From Vibrio pacinii DSM 19139 (lineage in GTDB: Bacteria; Pseudomonadota; Gammaproteobacteria; Enterobacterales; Vibrionaceae), in the NCBI RefSeq assembly GCF_000711795.1, contig NZ_JONH01000005.1, forward strand, positions 62,001 through 126,000: a DNA stretch of 64,000 nucleotides. Reading direction: 5' to 3'. Below the pieces are notes generated by a model. The model did no database searches, was not told the origin of the DNA, and was given only the letters and a program-made list of their open reading frames with translations. Made by a program: the position numbers and the translations under genes. Shown here piece by piece: positions 30,271 to 37,040 of this stretch. Positions within the stretch are counted from its first letter, which is position 1. Each line of letters starts with the position of its first letter.

Positions 30271-30292
30271 TGGTACATTTGGTGGTACATCG
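30271..30292. repeat. Tandem GGTACAT repeats, integrase arm-like
   Basis: TGGTACATTT is followed directly by GGTGGTACATCG. Repeats of this GGTGGTACAT kind often border islands moved by P4-type integrases, where they act as arm sites. No integrase gene follows, so the element may have lost it or it is at the other end. Confidence 0.45.
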
Positions 30293-30434
30293 TGGCGAAA
30301 CCAACAGCATCGTTCTTTCAAAATCAGAGTGATTTACGAAAAATCTGGGTTAGATCACATTGCAATTAGCCTGAACCTAATAGCTCCACTGTTTTGGATG
30401 AAAGCGTAACTATGTTGTTCTGTCGCTTCATTGA

Positions 30435-31613
30435 CTACAACAGATCAGCATATTTTCTTTCTTTAGATAAAAAACGACTTAAACGATCATCTTGCTGTTC
30501 TTGCTGTTCTTGCTGTTCTTGGTGAGTTTGAGTTGCTTGAAGATTGTCGTTAGTCTCTTGAAGTACGTCACCCTCTTTAGCATCCTTTTGATCGGCTAAT
30601 TCTCTGTCGATCAACTCTTTCAATTTTGCCTTAATCTTGTTTTTTGCGTTGCTACCGGTGAGATCGATGAGTTTCGTCCAGTCCGACTCGCTGAATGTTA
30701 GGTTTTTTTCTTCTTTAGTCGTCTTTGGTGCTTTACCTTTTGCTTTGTCCCTCTTACTTCTATTGAATTTCTCAACCAATTTGTTTTCTAACTGTTTAAA
30801 CGTGTCTGGATCGTTCGTCGCACAAAGTACATCGAAAATACACATGATTGTTTGCTTTTGCTTATCGATATCCTCTGTTATGGATAACCCGGTGTATGAG
30901 TATTTTCCTGTTAAATATCTGTAATACCAATTGATTAACTCAGCGTCATCTGTTTTAAAGGCTTTTCTATCTGCATTTCTGTTAACGAAAACAGTCTCAT
31001 ATAGGTTTTCTACATCCTCAAGTAAGCGGTATGTGCTTTTCTGTTCCCTTGGTGATCTTGAGGTGATGATGACTTCAAGTGCACTAACAAGATTCTCGTA
31101 GGTCGAGAGGTTTTTGTTTGGGCAGATTTTGGTTAGCGGCTCTAGGTAGTAGGTGTCTTTAAGTAAGTATTTTACTGCTGAAAAACTTTGTGATTTGTCT
31201 TCGAAAGAAAACTCAGTTACAGGGTAGCTAAGCTCTGTGTTGCCTGTGTCAACTATGGCACGAATGATAACAACAAAAAAGTAAAGGGCCCTTGGCTCTC
31301 TATCTAGCCATCCGATGTGATTGCTAAATTCATAACTAATCTCTCTTGATTGAGCAAAAAGCTCATCAATACAATCGCCTAGTTTATATTCTTCCCTCTC
31401 AGATAAGTGTCCGCTATCTAGGTTTTCTCTCGCAATTCTTAATTTATTACTAAGTAACTCACTTAATGTTAATTCAAGATTAGCTTTCTTGTGATTATTA
31501 AGATTAGTAATTGTTTCGCTAAATCCAAGTTCTGTTTCAATGATTCTAATATATCGTTTTAATTCATTTTCAGTTGATTTTTTTATTAATTCTAAATAGC
31601 GATATGAACTCAT
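30435..31613 (-). CDS. Hypothetical protein with Glu-Gln repeat tail (392 aa)
   Basis: I do not recognise the family. The chain is mostly helical and charged, with no signal peptide or membrane segment. Near the C-terminus a low-complexity QEQQEQQEQQ comes from three copies of the 9-base unit TTGCTGTTC (plus-strand reading, 30492-30518). A basic patch (NRSKRDKAKGKAPKTTKEEK) and a coiled-coil-like end (KAKLKELIDRELADQK) precede it. TAAGGATTCAGG lies before the ATG, a good ribosome binding site, so it is probably a real gene. It lies at the island's left end, divergent from the Gp2-like genes. Confidence 0.7.
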   Translation of the reverse strand: MSSYRYLELIKKSTENELKRYIRIIETELGFSETITNLNNHKKANLELTLSELLSNKLRIARENLDSGHLSEREEYKLGDCIDELFAQSREISYEFSNHIGWLDREPRALYFFVVIIRAIVDTGNTELSYPVTEFSFEDKSQSFSAVKYLLKDTYYLEPLTKICPNKNLSTYENLVSALEVIITSRSPREQKSTYRLLEDVENLYETVFVNRNADRKAFKTDDAELINWYYRYLTGKYSYTGLSITEDIDKQKQTIMCIFDVLCATNDPDTFKQLENKLVEKFNRSKRDKAKGKAPKTTKEEKNLTFSESDWTKLIDLTGSNAKNKIKAKLKELIDRELADQKDAKEGDVLQETNDNLQATQTHQEQQEQQEQQDDRLSRFLSKERKYADLL

Positions 31614-32111
31614 CCTGAATCCTTACGTAAGATTTTTGTGGGAATGTTGTAAAAAATATATAGGTTTTTTAACAGATTTACAGCGGGAATTTGTTGTTTT
31701 TTTGGTGTGGTTCTGTGGTTTTTATGTTGGTTTTTGGGGTTTCTGTGTTTTTAAAATTAGTCAATGTTTTTTTTAAAACGCAACTGGTAAGATTCGTCGT
31801 TCAAACGCTAATTTTGTTGACTTGAATATTTACCTATTGGATTAATTATTATATTACCATGGTTAAGGTTTGATGTGATATCAATATTTTAGTTTCAAGT
31901 TTGTGATTTATGATGAAAGTCATATGTGGAGAATGAAATATAGCGTGCAAGTTAATTTTGACACTATTATTGACATGTAAAACAGAGTTTATGCAATGTT
32001 CTTGGTGTGGAAGTTATTTTTAACTTATTGGTATAGGTAATATACATAACTACTAAAATTTACGTTACTCCCTGTATGTATGAGATATACACGAGTAGGG
32101 AGAACAACACC
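31614..32111. other. AT-rich intergenic region
   Basis: About 500 bases with T-rich runs and no coding potential I can see. It must hold the promoter of the 392-aa gene. At its right end CTCCCT (32068-32073) and AGGGAG (32097-32102) form an inverted repeat shortly before the decayed Gp2-like gene. Confidence 0.5.
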
Positions 32112-32620
32112 GTGATCATCAGTACATACTCAACAACTACGATCCACCTCAACTAACGAAATGAAAGCAACGATTCATTCTACCGTAAGTTTCACCTCTA
32201 CAAGATTTCTCAATTGATAGAGAAAGCTTTGAAGTATCACTCTAGGCTATCCGTGTTTCCGATAGACCTACACTTACCAGAAGATTTCGATGATGCAGGT
32301 TCGCAAGTCATTACTCGATTCTTCAAATCTCTAAATGCCTGCGAATATCAAATGCAAAGAGAAAAATTGGGGCAATAGCTTGAATAACAAGACCTGCTAC
32401 GCATGTGTAAAAGATCAGAATACGGCAGAGCAATAGCACAGCAATGTGGCAGTTTCTTGAATGAAAACGTCCATCATCGACTTGGTGACGCAGTGTGTTA
32501 TCGAACTCTCTCTTCATTACTGAGTCCGATGCTTTGTCATTTAACTTGTAACTTACTTAAATTCGAGAGTGTGGTTCGGACATCGATTTTCTTCAGTTTA
32601 GTGCCTAGGCGTTGATGGTT
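32112..32620 (+). pseudogene. Decayed YagK/YfjJ (inovirus Gp2-like) gene
   Basis: From a GTG at 32112 one frame reads, past an in-frame stop, FYRKFHLYKISQLIEKALKY and then LSVFPIDLHLPEDFDDAGS, matching the N-terminal half of the intact paralogues (compare RLDLFLPEDHQDTDLS). After a further stop, KDQNTAEQ followed in a shifted frame by FLNENVHHRLGDA matches their central region. At least three stops and a frameshift make it inactive. It is the first member of a tandem array of four. Confidence 0.75.
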
Positions 32621-32819
32621 GACTAGCATTTGTTCCTCCATACGGGCAGGAAATGTATACGTAAAGGTTTTTTGCATTGTCTGTCTGGTTAGTATTATTA
32701 ACTATTACTGACGTATCTGTCGTATCTATCATACCAATTCACCCATTACATCGGCATATTACCCTCTACTGAGTCACCCCTAGTGACTCACAGTACACAA
32801 TTAAAAATAACGACACAGA

Positions 32820-32853
32820 CCTATCTATGAACCTAAACACAGGAGTAGATAGG
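32820..32853 (+). promoter_or_regulatory. Start-abutting hairpin of Gp2-like gene 1
   Basis: CCTATCTA (32820-32827) pairs with TAGATAGG (32846-32853). The loop carries CCT and AGG that extend the stem and contains the AGGAG ribosome binding site. The right arm ends one base before the ATG. In mRNA the hairpin would hide the ribosome binding site. Confidence 0.6.
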
Positions 32854-32854
32854 G

Positions 32855-33532
32855 ATGAATGTACGTTCTAGAAAAAACAAAAACCTCAAACTGACCACCA
32901 AGAAAACCTTTCTGGGTAGACCTATCCAGACCGAGCACGGTCCACTTTATATCGACTACTTAGAAAAAATGCACAATACGATTGATCGGGCATTAGACGA
33001 GTATCCTCGGCTAATGGCTGTTCGTGTCGATTTGAGGTTTCCTAAGCTAAGGAAAAATGAAACATGCGGTAATGTAATGACTGACTTTTTACGCTCACTA
33101 CAGTCGCAGATTGAACATTCGGGAAGGCGAAAGAAAAGAGAAGGGGGGCGAGTGCATCCCTGCAAAGTACGGATTGTTTGGGTTAGAGAGCGTGCTAGCT
33201 CGATAAACGACCACTACCACCTAGTACTCATGTTCAACAAAGATAGATTTAACTGGTTAGGGAAAACTCAAACACAGCAGGAGAACTTAGGCTCTTTTAT
33301 CGTCGAGGCATGGGCGAGGGTAGTTGGTGTCGACTATGAAGAAGCCAATGGACTGGTTCATTTTTCAAAGAGAAAGAATAGCGACAGTGTGGTCATTCAC
33401 CGCTTGAACAGTAAATCAGAAGACTTCGATGATGCGTTTGACGAGTTCTTCAAACACATTAGCTATCTAGCAAAAGAGCGTACGAAGCACTTTGGTAGCG
33501 GTAGACGCAATTTCGGCCATAGCCGTAAGTAG
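32855..33532 (+). CDS. YagK/YfjJ (inovirus Gp2-like) family protein 1
   Basis: The 225-residue protein has the family core: a long helix (YLEKMHNTIDRALDEYPRLM), a beta strand VRVDLRFP, and the central strand RIVWVRERASSINDHYHLVL. In the last of these, His120 and His122 form an H-x-H pair reminiscent of the metal motif of HUH replication nucleases. The C-terminal FFKHISYLAKERTKHFG motif is also typical. Relatives sit in prophages, filamentous-phage-like satellites and cryptic islands, and are thought to take part in replication initiation. Function is inferred, not shown. It is followed by two paralogues. Confidence 0.8.
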   Translation: MNVRSRKNKNLKLTTKKTFLGRPIQTEHGPLYIDYLEKMHNTIDRALDEYPRLMAVRVDLRFPKLRKNETCGNVMTDFLRSLQSQIEHSGRRKKREGGRVHPCKVRIVWVRERASSINDHYHLVLMFNKDRFNWLGKTQTQQENLGSFIVEAWARVVGVDYEEANGLVHFSKRKNSDSVVIHRLNSKSEDFDDAFDEFFKHISYLAKERTKHFGSGRRNFGHSRK

Positions 33533-33554
33533 CTTAAAAATTACGGTAGTTACA

Positions 33555-33587
33555 GTTCCTGTGGGAATCACAACAAACCACAGGAAC
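33555..33587 (+). promoter_or_regulatory. Start-abutting hairpin of Gp2-like gene 2
   Basis: GTTCCTGTGG (33555-33564) and CCACAGGAAC (33578-33587) form a perfect 10-bp inverted repeat with a 13-base loop, ending 5 bases before the ATG. The right arm contains the AGGAA ribosome binding site. Confidence 0.65.
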
Positions 33588-33592
33588 CAATC

Positions 33593-34285
33593 ATGATTCA
33601 TCAACTCAACGTAACTCATAGTCGTTCAGATGCTCTTAACCACCACACCATCACTCATGACAGAACCTTTAATGGGAAACCTCTCTACTACTTTGAAGAT
33701 GGTCTCGTCCTCGAATACCTAGAGGAGATAGACCGAGTGCTGAATGATGCACTAAACCAATACCCAAGAATCTTTGCTGCTCACATCAACCTAAACCTAC
33801 CGAGTGACTTCGAGGGAGGTTATCTAGCGGTGTTTGCCCATTTCTTTCGTATTCTAGAATCGGAGACTAACGAGCTCTGTAAGGACAAATACACGGGCAG
33901 AACTTATCAAAACCCACAAACAGTCATTCGCTATATCTGGACGGAGGCGAGTGTGTCCACCAGCGATCACCACCATCATCTCATCTTGCTCTTTGATAGG
34001 GATCTCTTTCAAAACTTAGGCACTGGTCGAGAGGGTTGGGGACGTTTTCTCTACAAAAAAGTGAGGAAGACATGGGATAGGGTGGTTGAAGCTAGTTACA
34101 GCCAACCATGCTCTGGATTAGCGTATTCCCCTACCAATGAGGGCTTTGAACTATTCTCCGATACAGAATCGTTCCCGTTGCAGTTAAACGAGTTCTTCTA
34201 TCGAATCAGTCGTCTTGCGAAGCCCGTCCCCAAAAGCGACGATAACCGCAACAAGAGCTTTGGTTGCAGTCACGACTCACCTTAA
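33593..34285 (+). CDS. YagK/YfjJ (inovirus Gp2-like) family protein 2
   Basis: The 230-residue paralogue of the upstream gene shares the pattern helix (YLEEIDRVLNDALNQYPRIF), strand AHINLNLP, FAHFFRILESE, and the central VIRYIWTEASVSTSDHHHHL, where four His (126-129) occupy the H-x-H site. The end RISRLAKPVPKSDD matches the family. The ATG at 33593 lies just after a perfect hairpin that contains the ribosome binding site. The spacing between paralogues is about 60 bases each time, so they look like repeated gene-plus-hairpin units. Confidence 0.8.
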   Translation: MIHQLNVTHSRSDALNHHTITHDRTFNGKPLYYFEDGLVLEYLEEIDRVLNDALNQYPRIFAAHINLNLPSDFEGGYLAVFAHFFRILESETNELCKDKYTGRTYQNPQTVIRYIWTEASVSTSDHHHHLILLFDRDLFQNLGTGREGWGRFLYKKVRKTWDRVVEASYSQPCSGLAYSPTNEGFELFSDTESFPLQLNEFFYRISRLAKPVPKSDDNRNKSFGCSHDSP

Positions 34286-34297
34286 AAAATACAACGT

Positions 34298-34338
34298 GAG
34301 CAATACCTATGTCATTCACACACGAAAAGGTATTACTC
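34298..34338 (+). promoter_or_regulatory. Start-abutting hairpin of Gp2-like gene 3
   Basis: GAGCAATACCT (34298-34308) pairs with AGGTATTACTC (34328-34338) with one mismatch, loop 19 bases. The right arm ends exactly at the ATG and includes the AAGG ribosome binding site. Its arms differ from those of the other two hairpins. Confidence 0.6.
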
Positions 34339-34938
34339 ATGTCGAATAGAACTTACCTCCCCAACATTACCCTTGATAGAACTTTTGAAGATTACCCGCT
34401 GTATTACAGCGACAAGGGGTTATACGAGTCAGCACTGACCTCAATGGTCGATGCCTTTGAACAGGCACTCAGTCAGTTTGACATCGCTCTCGCTACACGT
34501 TTGGACTTGTTTTTGCCAGAAGACCATCAAGATACCGACCTGAGTATCCTCAACGATTACTTTAAGCTACTTAAAGAAAAGCTTGATACGGATTCTCTGT
34601 TTTATGTATGGCGTAAGCGCGAAGACAAGGTGCCGTCCCACAACTATCGCGTGATGCTGTTTAGTGACTATAACCAGCATTTTGGCCCCGCGATTTGCTG
34701 GGAAAAACGCAATGAATTGGTTGGGCACCTTAAAGAGGCTTGGCAAGAAGCGATAGAAAAGCACTACAGCGGCAAAGCGCGCTCATTGGTGTTTTTCAAT
34801 GACCGAGGCAATTATGGGGTGGGGACTCGTTGTCGTAGCAAAGACACCAACATAAAGAACACTGTCTTCCACCGCATGAGCAGTCTTGCTGAAGCATGGG
34901 AAGAGTATCGTTATAGCTTTGGCTCTAGCTTGGAGTAG
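34339..34938 (+). CDS. YagK/YfjJ-like family protein 3, divergent
   Basis: Third paralogue, 199 residues from the start at 34339, which has AAGG upstream and sits at the hairpin edge. The frame opens earlier at 34309 inside the hairpin loop. It keeps LATRLDLFLPEDHQDTDLS and FHRMSSLAEAWEEYRYSFG, but the central motif reads SHNYRVMLF, so one His of the H-x-H pair is lost. That suggests a catalytically dead or regulatory version. Confidence 0.75.
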   Translation: MSNRTYLPNITLDRTFEDYPLYYSDKGLYESALTSMVDAFEQALSQFDIALATRLDLFLPEDHQDTDLSILNDYFKLLKEKLDTDSLFYVWRKREDKVPSHNYRVMLFSDYNQHFGPAICWEKRNELVGHLKEAWQEAIEKHYSGKARSLVFFNDRGNYGVGTRCRSKDTNIKNTVFHRMSSLAEAWEEYRYSFGSSLE

Positions 34939-35005
34939 ACCGACTGCGTTTTTTTACAGTGGCGGCTTATGTCATGGGTATATACAGCACAGGAGATAAT
35001 TCCCA

Positions 35006-35209
35006 ATGACAATGAGATTTCTACGAATCCAAGACGTGATGTCACTAACTGGGCTAGGCCGTTCCACTATCTACAAGTTCATGGCCGATGAAGTTTTTCC
35101 AAAAACCATTCCATTGGGAGGAAGAGCAGTGGGATGGCGAGAAAGTGAAATCGAAGAATGGATGGAGCAGCGTCTAGCACTGCGAGACAACCAAGAATCT
35201 TTTCAGTAA
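35006..35209 (+). CDS. AlpA-family transcriptional regulator
   Basis: Small winged-helix DNA-binding protein of 67 residues. FLRIQDVMSLTGLGRSTIYK and GGRAVGWRESEIEEWMEQR are the AlpA/excisionase signature. AGGAG lies before the ATG. AlpA-type proteins switch on integrase or excision genes in cryptic prophages and islands. It directly follows the Gp2-like genes, as in other satellites. Confidence 0.88.
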   Translation: MTMRFLRIQDVMSLTGLGRSTIYKFMADEVFPKTIPLGGRAVGWRESEIEEWMEQRLALRDNQESFQ

Positions 35210-35277
35210 CACAAACATCAACAGGGCGCTGGCTAGGCAAAGTCATGCGCCCTTTTTCAATTAGAGAGAGATAGAAA

Positions 35278-35724
35278 ATGAGTTATTCAATTTACGTAGA
35301 CGGCGCAGCCCCAAACAATCAACACGTCTGTATGCGAGGTGGCATCGGGCTGGTGGTGATGGATGAAGACAATGAGATAGTGCATGAAGAGAGTCTCACT
35401 ATTGACAGAGAGACGGATTGTGCGGAGCTGGAGTTAATGGCCTTTATCGAAGGGTTAGAGTACGCCGAAGATGGGGACGTGATTTACTCAGATAGTGATT
35501 ACTGTGTAAAAGGTTTCAACATTTGGATGGACGATTGGAAAGACCGAGGTTGGCGTAAAGCGAACAAAAAGCCAGTTAAGAATCGTCAGCTTTGGAAGCA
35601 AGTCGATGAACTGCGCTCTAGAAAGTATGTCGAGGTACTTAAAGTCAAAGCGCACTCTGGCATTGAAGGAAATGAGAGAGCGGATATGTTAGCGGTAGAT
35701 GCTGCGAGAAACGACATCGACTAG
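35278..35724 (+). CDS. Ribonuclease HI-type nuclease
   Basis: The protein of 148 residues has the RNase H fold and all catalytic residues: Asp8 in IYVDGAAP, Glu52 in ELELMAF, Asp72 in YSDSDYC, His126 in KAHSG and Asp136 in GNERADMLA. It would cut RNA in RNA-DNA hybrids. This extra, island-borne copy differs from the usual chromosomal rnhA and may act in replication of the element. It is 68 bases after the AlpA gene. Confidence 0.88.
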   Translation: MSYSIYVDGAAPNNQHVCMRGGIGLVVMDEDNEIVHEESLTIDRETDCAELELMAFIEGLEYAEDGDVIYSDSDYCVKGFNIWMDDWKDRGWRKANKKPVKNRQLWKQVDELRSRKYVEVLKVKAHSGIEGNERADMLAVDAARNDID

Positions 35725-35733
35725 CACAACAAT

Positions 35734-35764
35734 GCGGCTTGCAGGGTTGATACCTACAAGCCGC
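35734..35764 (+). terminator. Hairpin after the RNase HI gene
   Basis: GCGGCTTG (35734-35741) and CAAGCCGC (35757-35764) pair with a 15-base loop, ten bases past the stop. No clean U-run follows, so the terminator call is moderate. Confidence 0.55.
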
Positions 35765-36158
35765 TATTGCCTGTTATTTGCGTTTTTGTAGATAACATAT
35801 ATCTGAAGGGATATGCGAGGTTGTTCGCTACAAGATGTGTTTGCCGTTAACAGGTGACGAATTTTGTCGGCCTAGAACGTTACTGGTACGTATGAGGTAT
35901 AGTGAAGTGACGCTACCTGTATGTTCAGATAGCATCGTGATTAGGTGTGTAGCGTTGCGCACTTATCGAGAAGATCGGAGTTATGTTGTTGAAAGTTAAT
36001 AAGCTCTGTAAGCAGATTTTTTGCTCAATTTTTCAATGTGTTGTGTTTGTCATGAGTCATTGCTTAGGATCTTGATGGATTTGCAGCGGGTTCAACCGCT
36101 TCCTAGGCTGAATTGATCAACAACGCTGCTTCGCATCTATCTGCTTCAAGTGGTTATA
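35765..36158. other. Intergenic region between satellite and copper modules
   Basis: About 390 bases with no convincing ORF. A short AGCGG/CCGCT hairpin is near 36086-36101. The composition resembles the flanking island DNA. Confidence 0.4.
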
Positions 36159-36863
36159 TCAATGAGTTAAGCTATCATGCGGTTTATCGCCCATGCCATG
36201 TTCCTGGCTGTGAGCTTGTTCGTGCGCGCTTTCATGTGTTTGATGGTTAACTTCTTTTTTAGTGAGTATGTGCCAAGAAAATGTCAATAAAAGCATAATT
36301 GCACTTGAAAGTATTAAGTAATAAAAAGCGTTGCCTGCATTTACTAAAAACATATTTCTTAATGTATTATCTCTGTCCATAAAGTGATGTTTAGCTGCAG
36401 CTAAAATATGCAAAATCAATAATATAGTAATTGCGTTAACCAGTATGCTATGTGTTTTGCTTGCCAACTGCATGGTTAACTCGTTATCTACAAATAATTT
36501 TGGCAAATCAAATAGGCCAAAAAAGGATACATCAAATCCAGCGGCATTCGTCATAACCCATCCTGACAATGGAAGTGATAATAACAAGAAATAAAAAGTA
36601 ACCTTTGTGATAGTTGCGATTAAAACTTCAACTCGCCCATGTTCAGTGGCATCCGTTGGTTTGGCTGACCTAAAAACAAACATGAGCCTTATTAAAGTTA
36701 TTATTATTAGTAGCACCCCCAAGGACTTATGCCAATCATACATAGCAATCATGTTGTCAATATTATCTATGCCTTGCATGTAAAATCCACTGGCTATCAG
36801 TAGAAATATAAGTATTGCTGATATTGCGTGTGTTACTTTAATAAATTTAGAGTGTGTATTCAT
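36159..36863 (-). CDS. Cytochrome b561-type membrane protein with His-rich tail
   Basis: Inner-membrane b-type cytochrome of 234 residues. Four membrane segments carry likely haem ligands: His12 (KVTHAIS), His45 (DWHKSLG), and His residues in SKTHSIL and LILHILAAAKHH. A fifth hydrophobic segment (AFYYLILSSAIMLLLTF) follows. The tail after about 205 is packed with His (HQTHESAHEQAHSQEH), suggesting metal binding. It is downstream of copA and its micropeptide, after a hairpin, so it may take part in copper handling or reduction. That link is inferred. Confidence 0.82.
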   Translation of the reverse strand: MNTHSKFIKVTHAISAILIFLLIASGFYMQGIDNIDNMIAMYDWHKSLGVLLIIITLIRLMFVFRSAKPTDATEHGRVEVLIATITKVTFYFLLLSLPLSGWVMTNAAGFDVSFFGLFDLPKLFVDNELTMQLASKTHSILVNAITILLILHILAAAKHHFMDRDNTLRNMFLVNAGNAFYYLILSSAIMLLLTFSWHILTKKEVNHQTHESAHEQAHSQEHGMGDKPHDSLTH

Positions 36864-36906
36864 ATTATTAACCAGGTTTATTCTGTCTTTTAGGTGTCAA
36901 AGTACT

Positions 36907-36930
36907 AGCCAAGATGTTTACATCTTGGCT
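36907..36930 (-). terminator. Hairpin between the copA micropeptide gene and cytochrome b561
   Basis: AGCCAAGATG and CATCTTGGCT pair perfectly around TTTA. It lies in the 99-base gap downstream of the micropeptide ORF. The U-run is weak, so it may be an attenuator or mRNA-stability hairpin instead. Confidence 0.55.
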
Positions 36931-36962
36931 TAATGTATTAGTTAGTAGGACTTAAAGTAGCT

Positions 36963-37031
36963 CTATTTTTTTACCCAGAACCACCAGACTATTAAAGCAA
37001 TCGCTACGATACCCATCATATTAATCCACAT
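36963..37031 (-). CDS. 22-aa single-pass membrane micropeptide coupled to copA
   Basis: ATG at 37031 to TAG at 36963. The peptide starts MWINMMGIVAIAL and ends WWFWVKK: one hydrophobic segment, Trp-rich at the far end, followed by two Lys. The ribosome binding site AGGAGG is perfect and overlaps the copA stop codon (TAGGAGG), so translation is very probably coupled to copA. Tiny single-pass peptides often assist transporters or oxidases. I do not recognise an exact family. The two Met residues (5-6) could touch copper, but that is speculation. Confidence 0.72.
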   Translation of the reverse strand: MWINMMGIVAIALIVWWFWVKK

Positions 37032-37040
37032 TTCAGCCTC

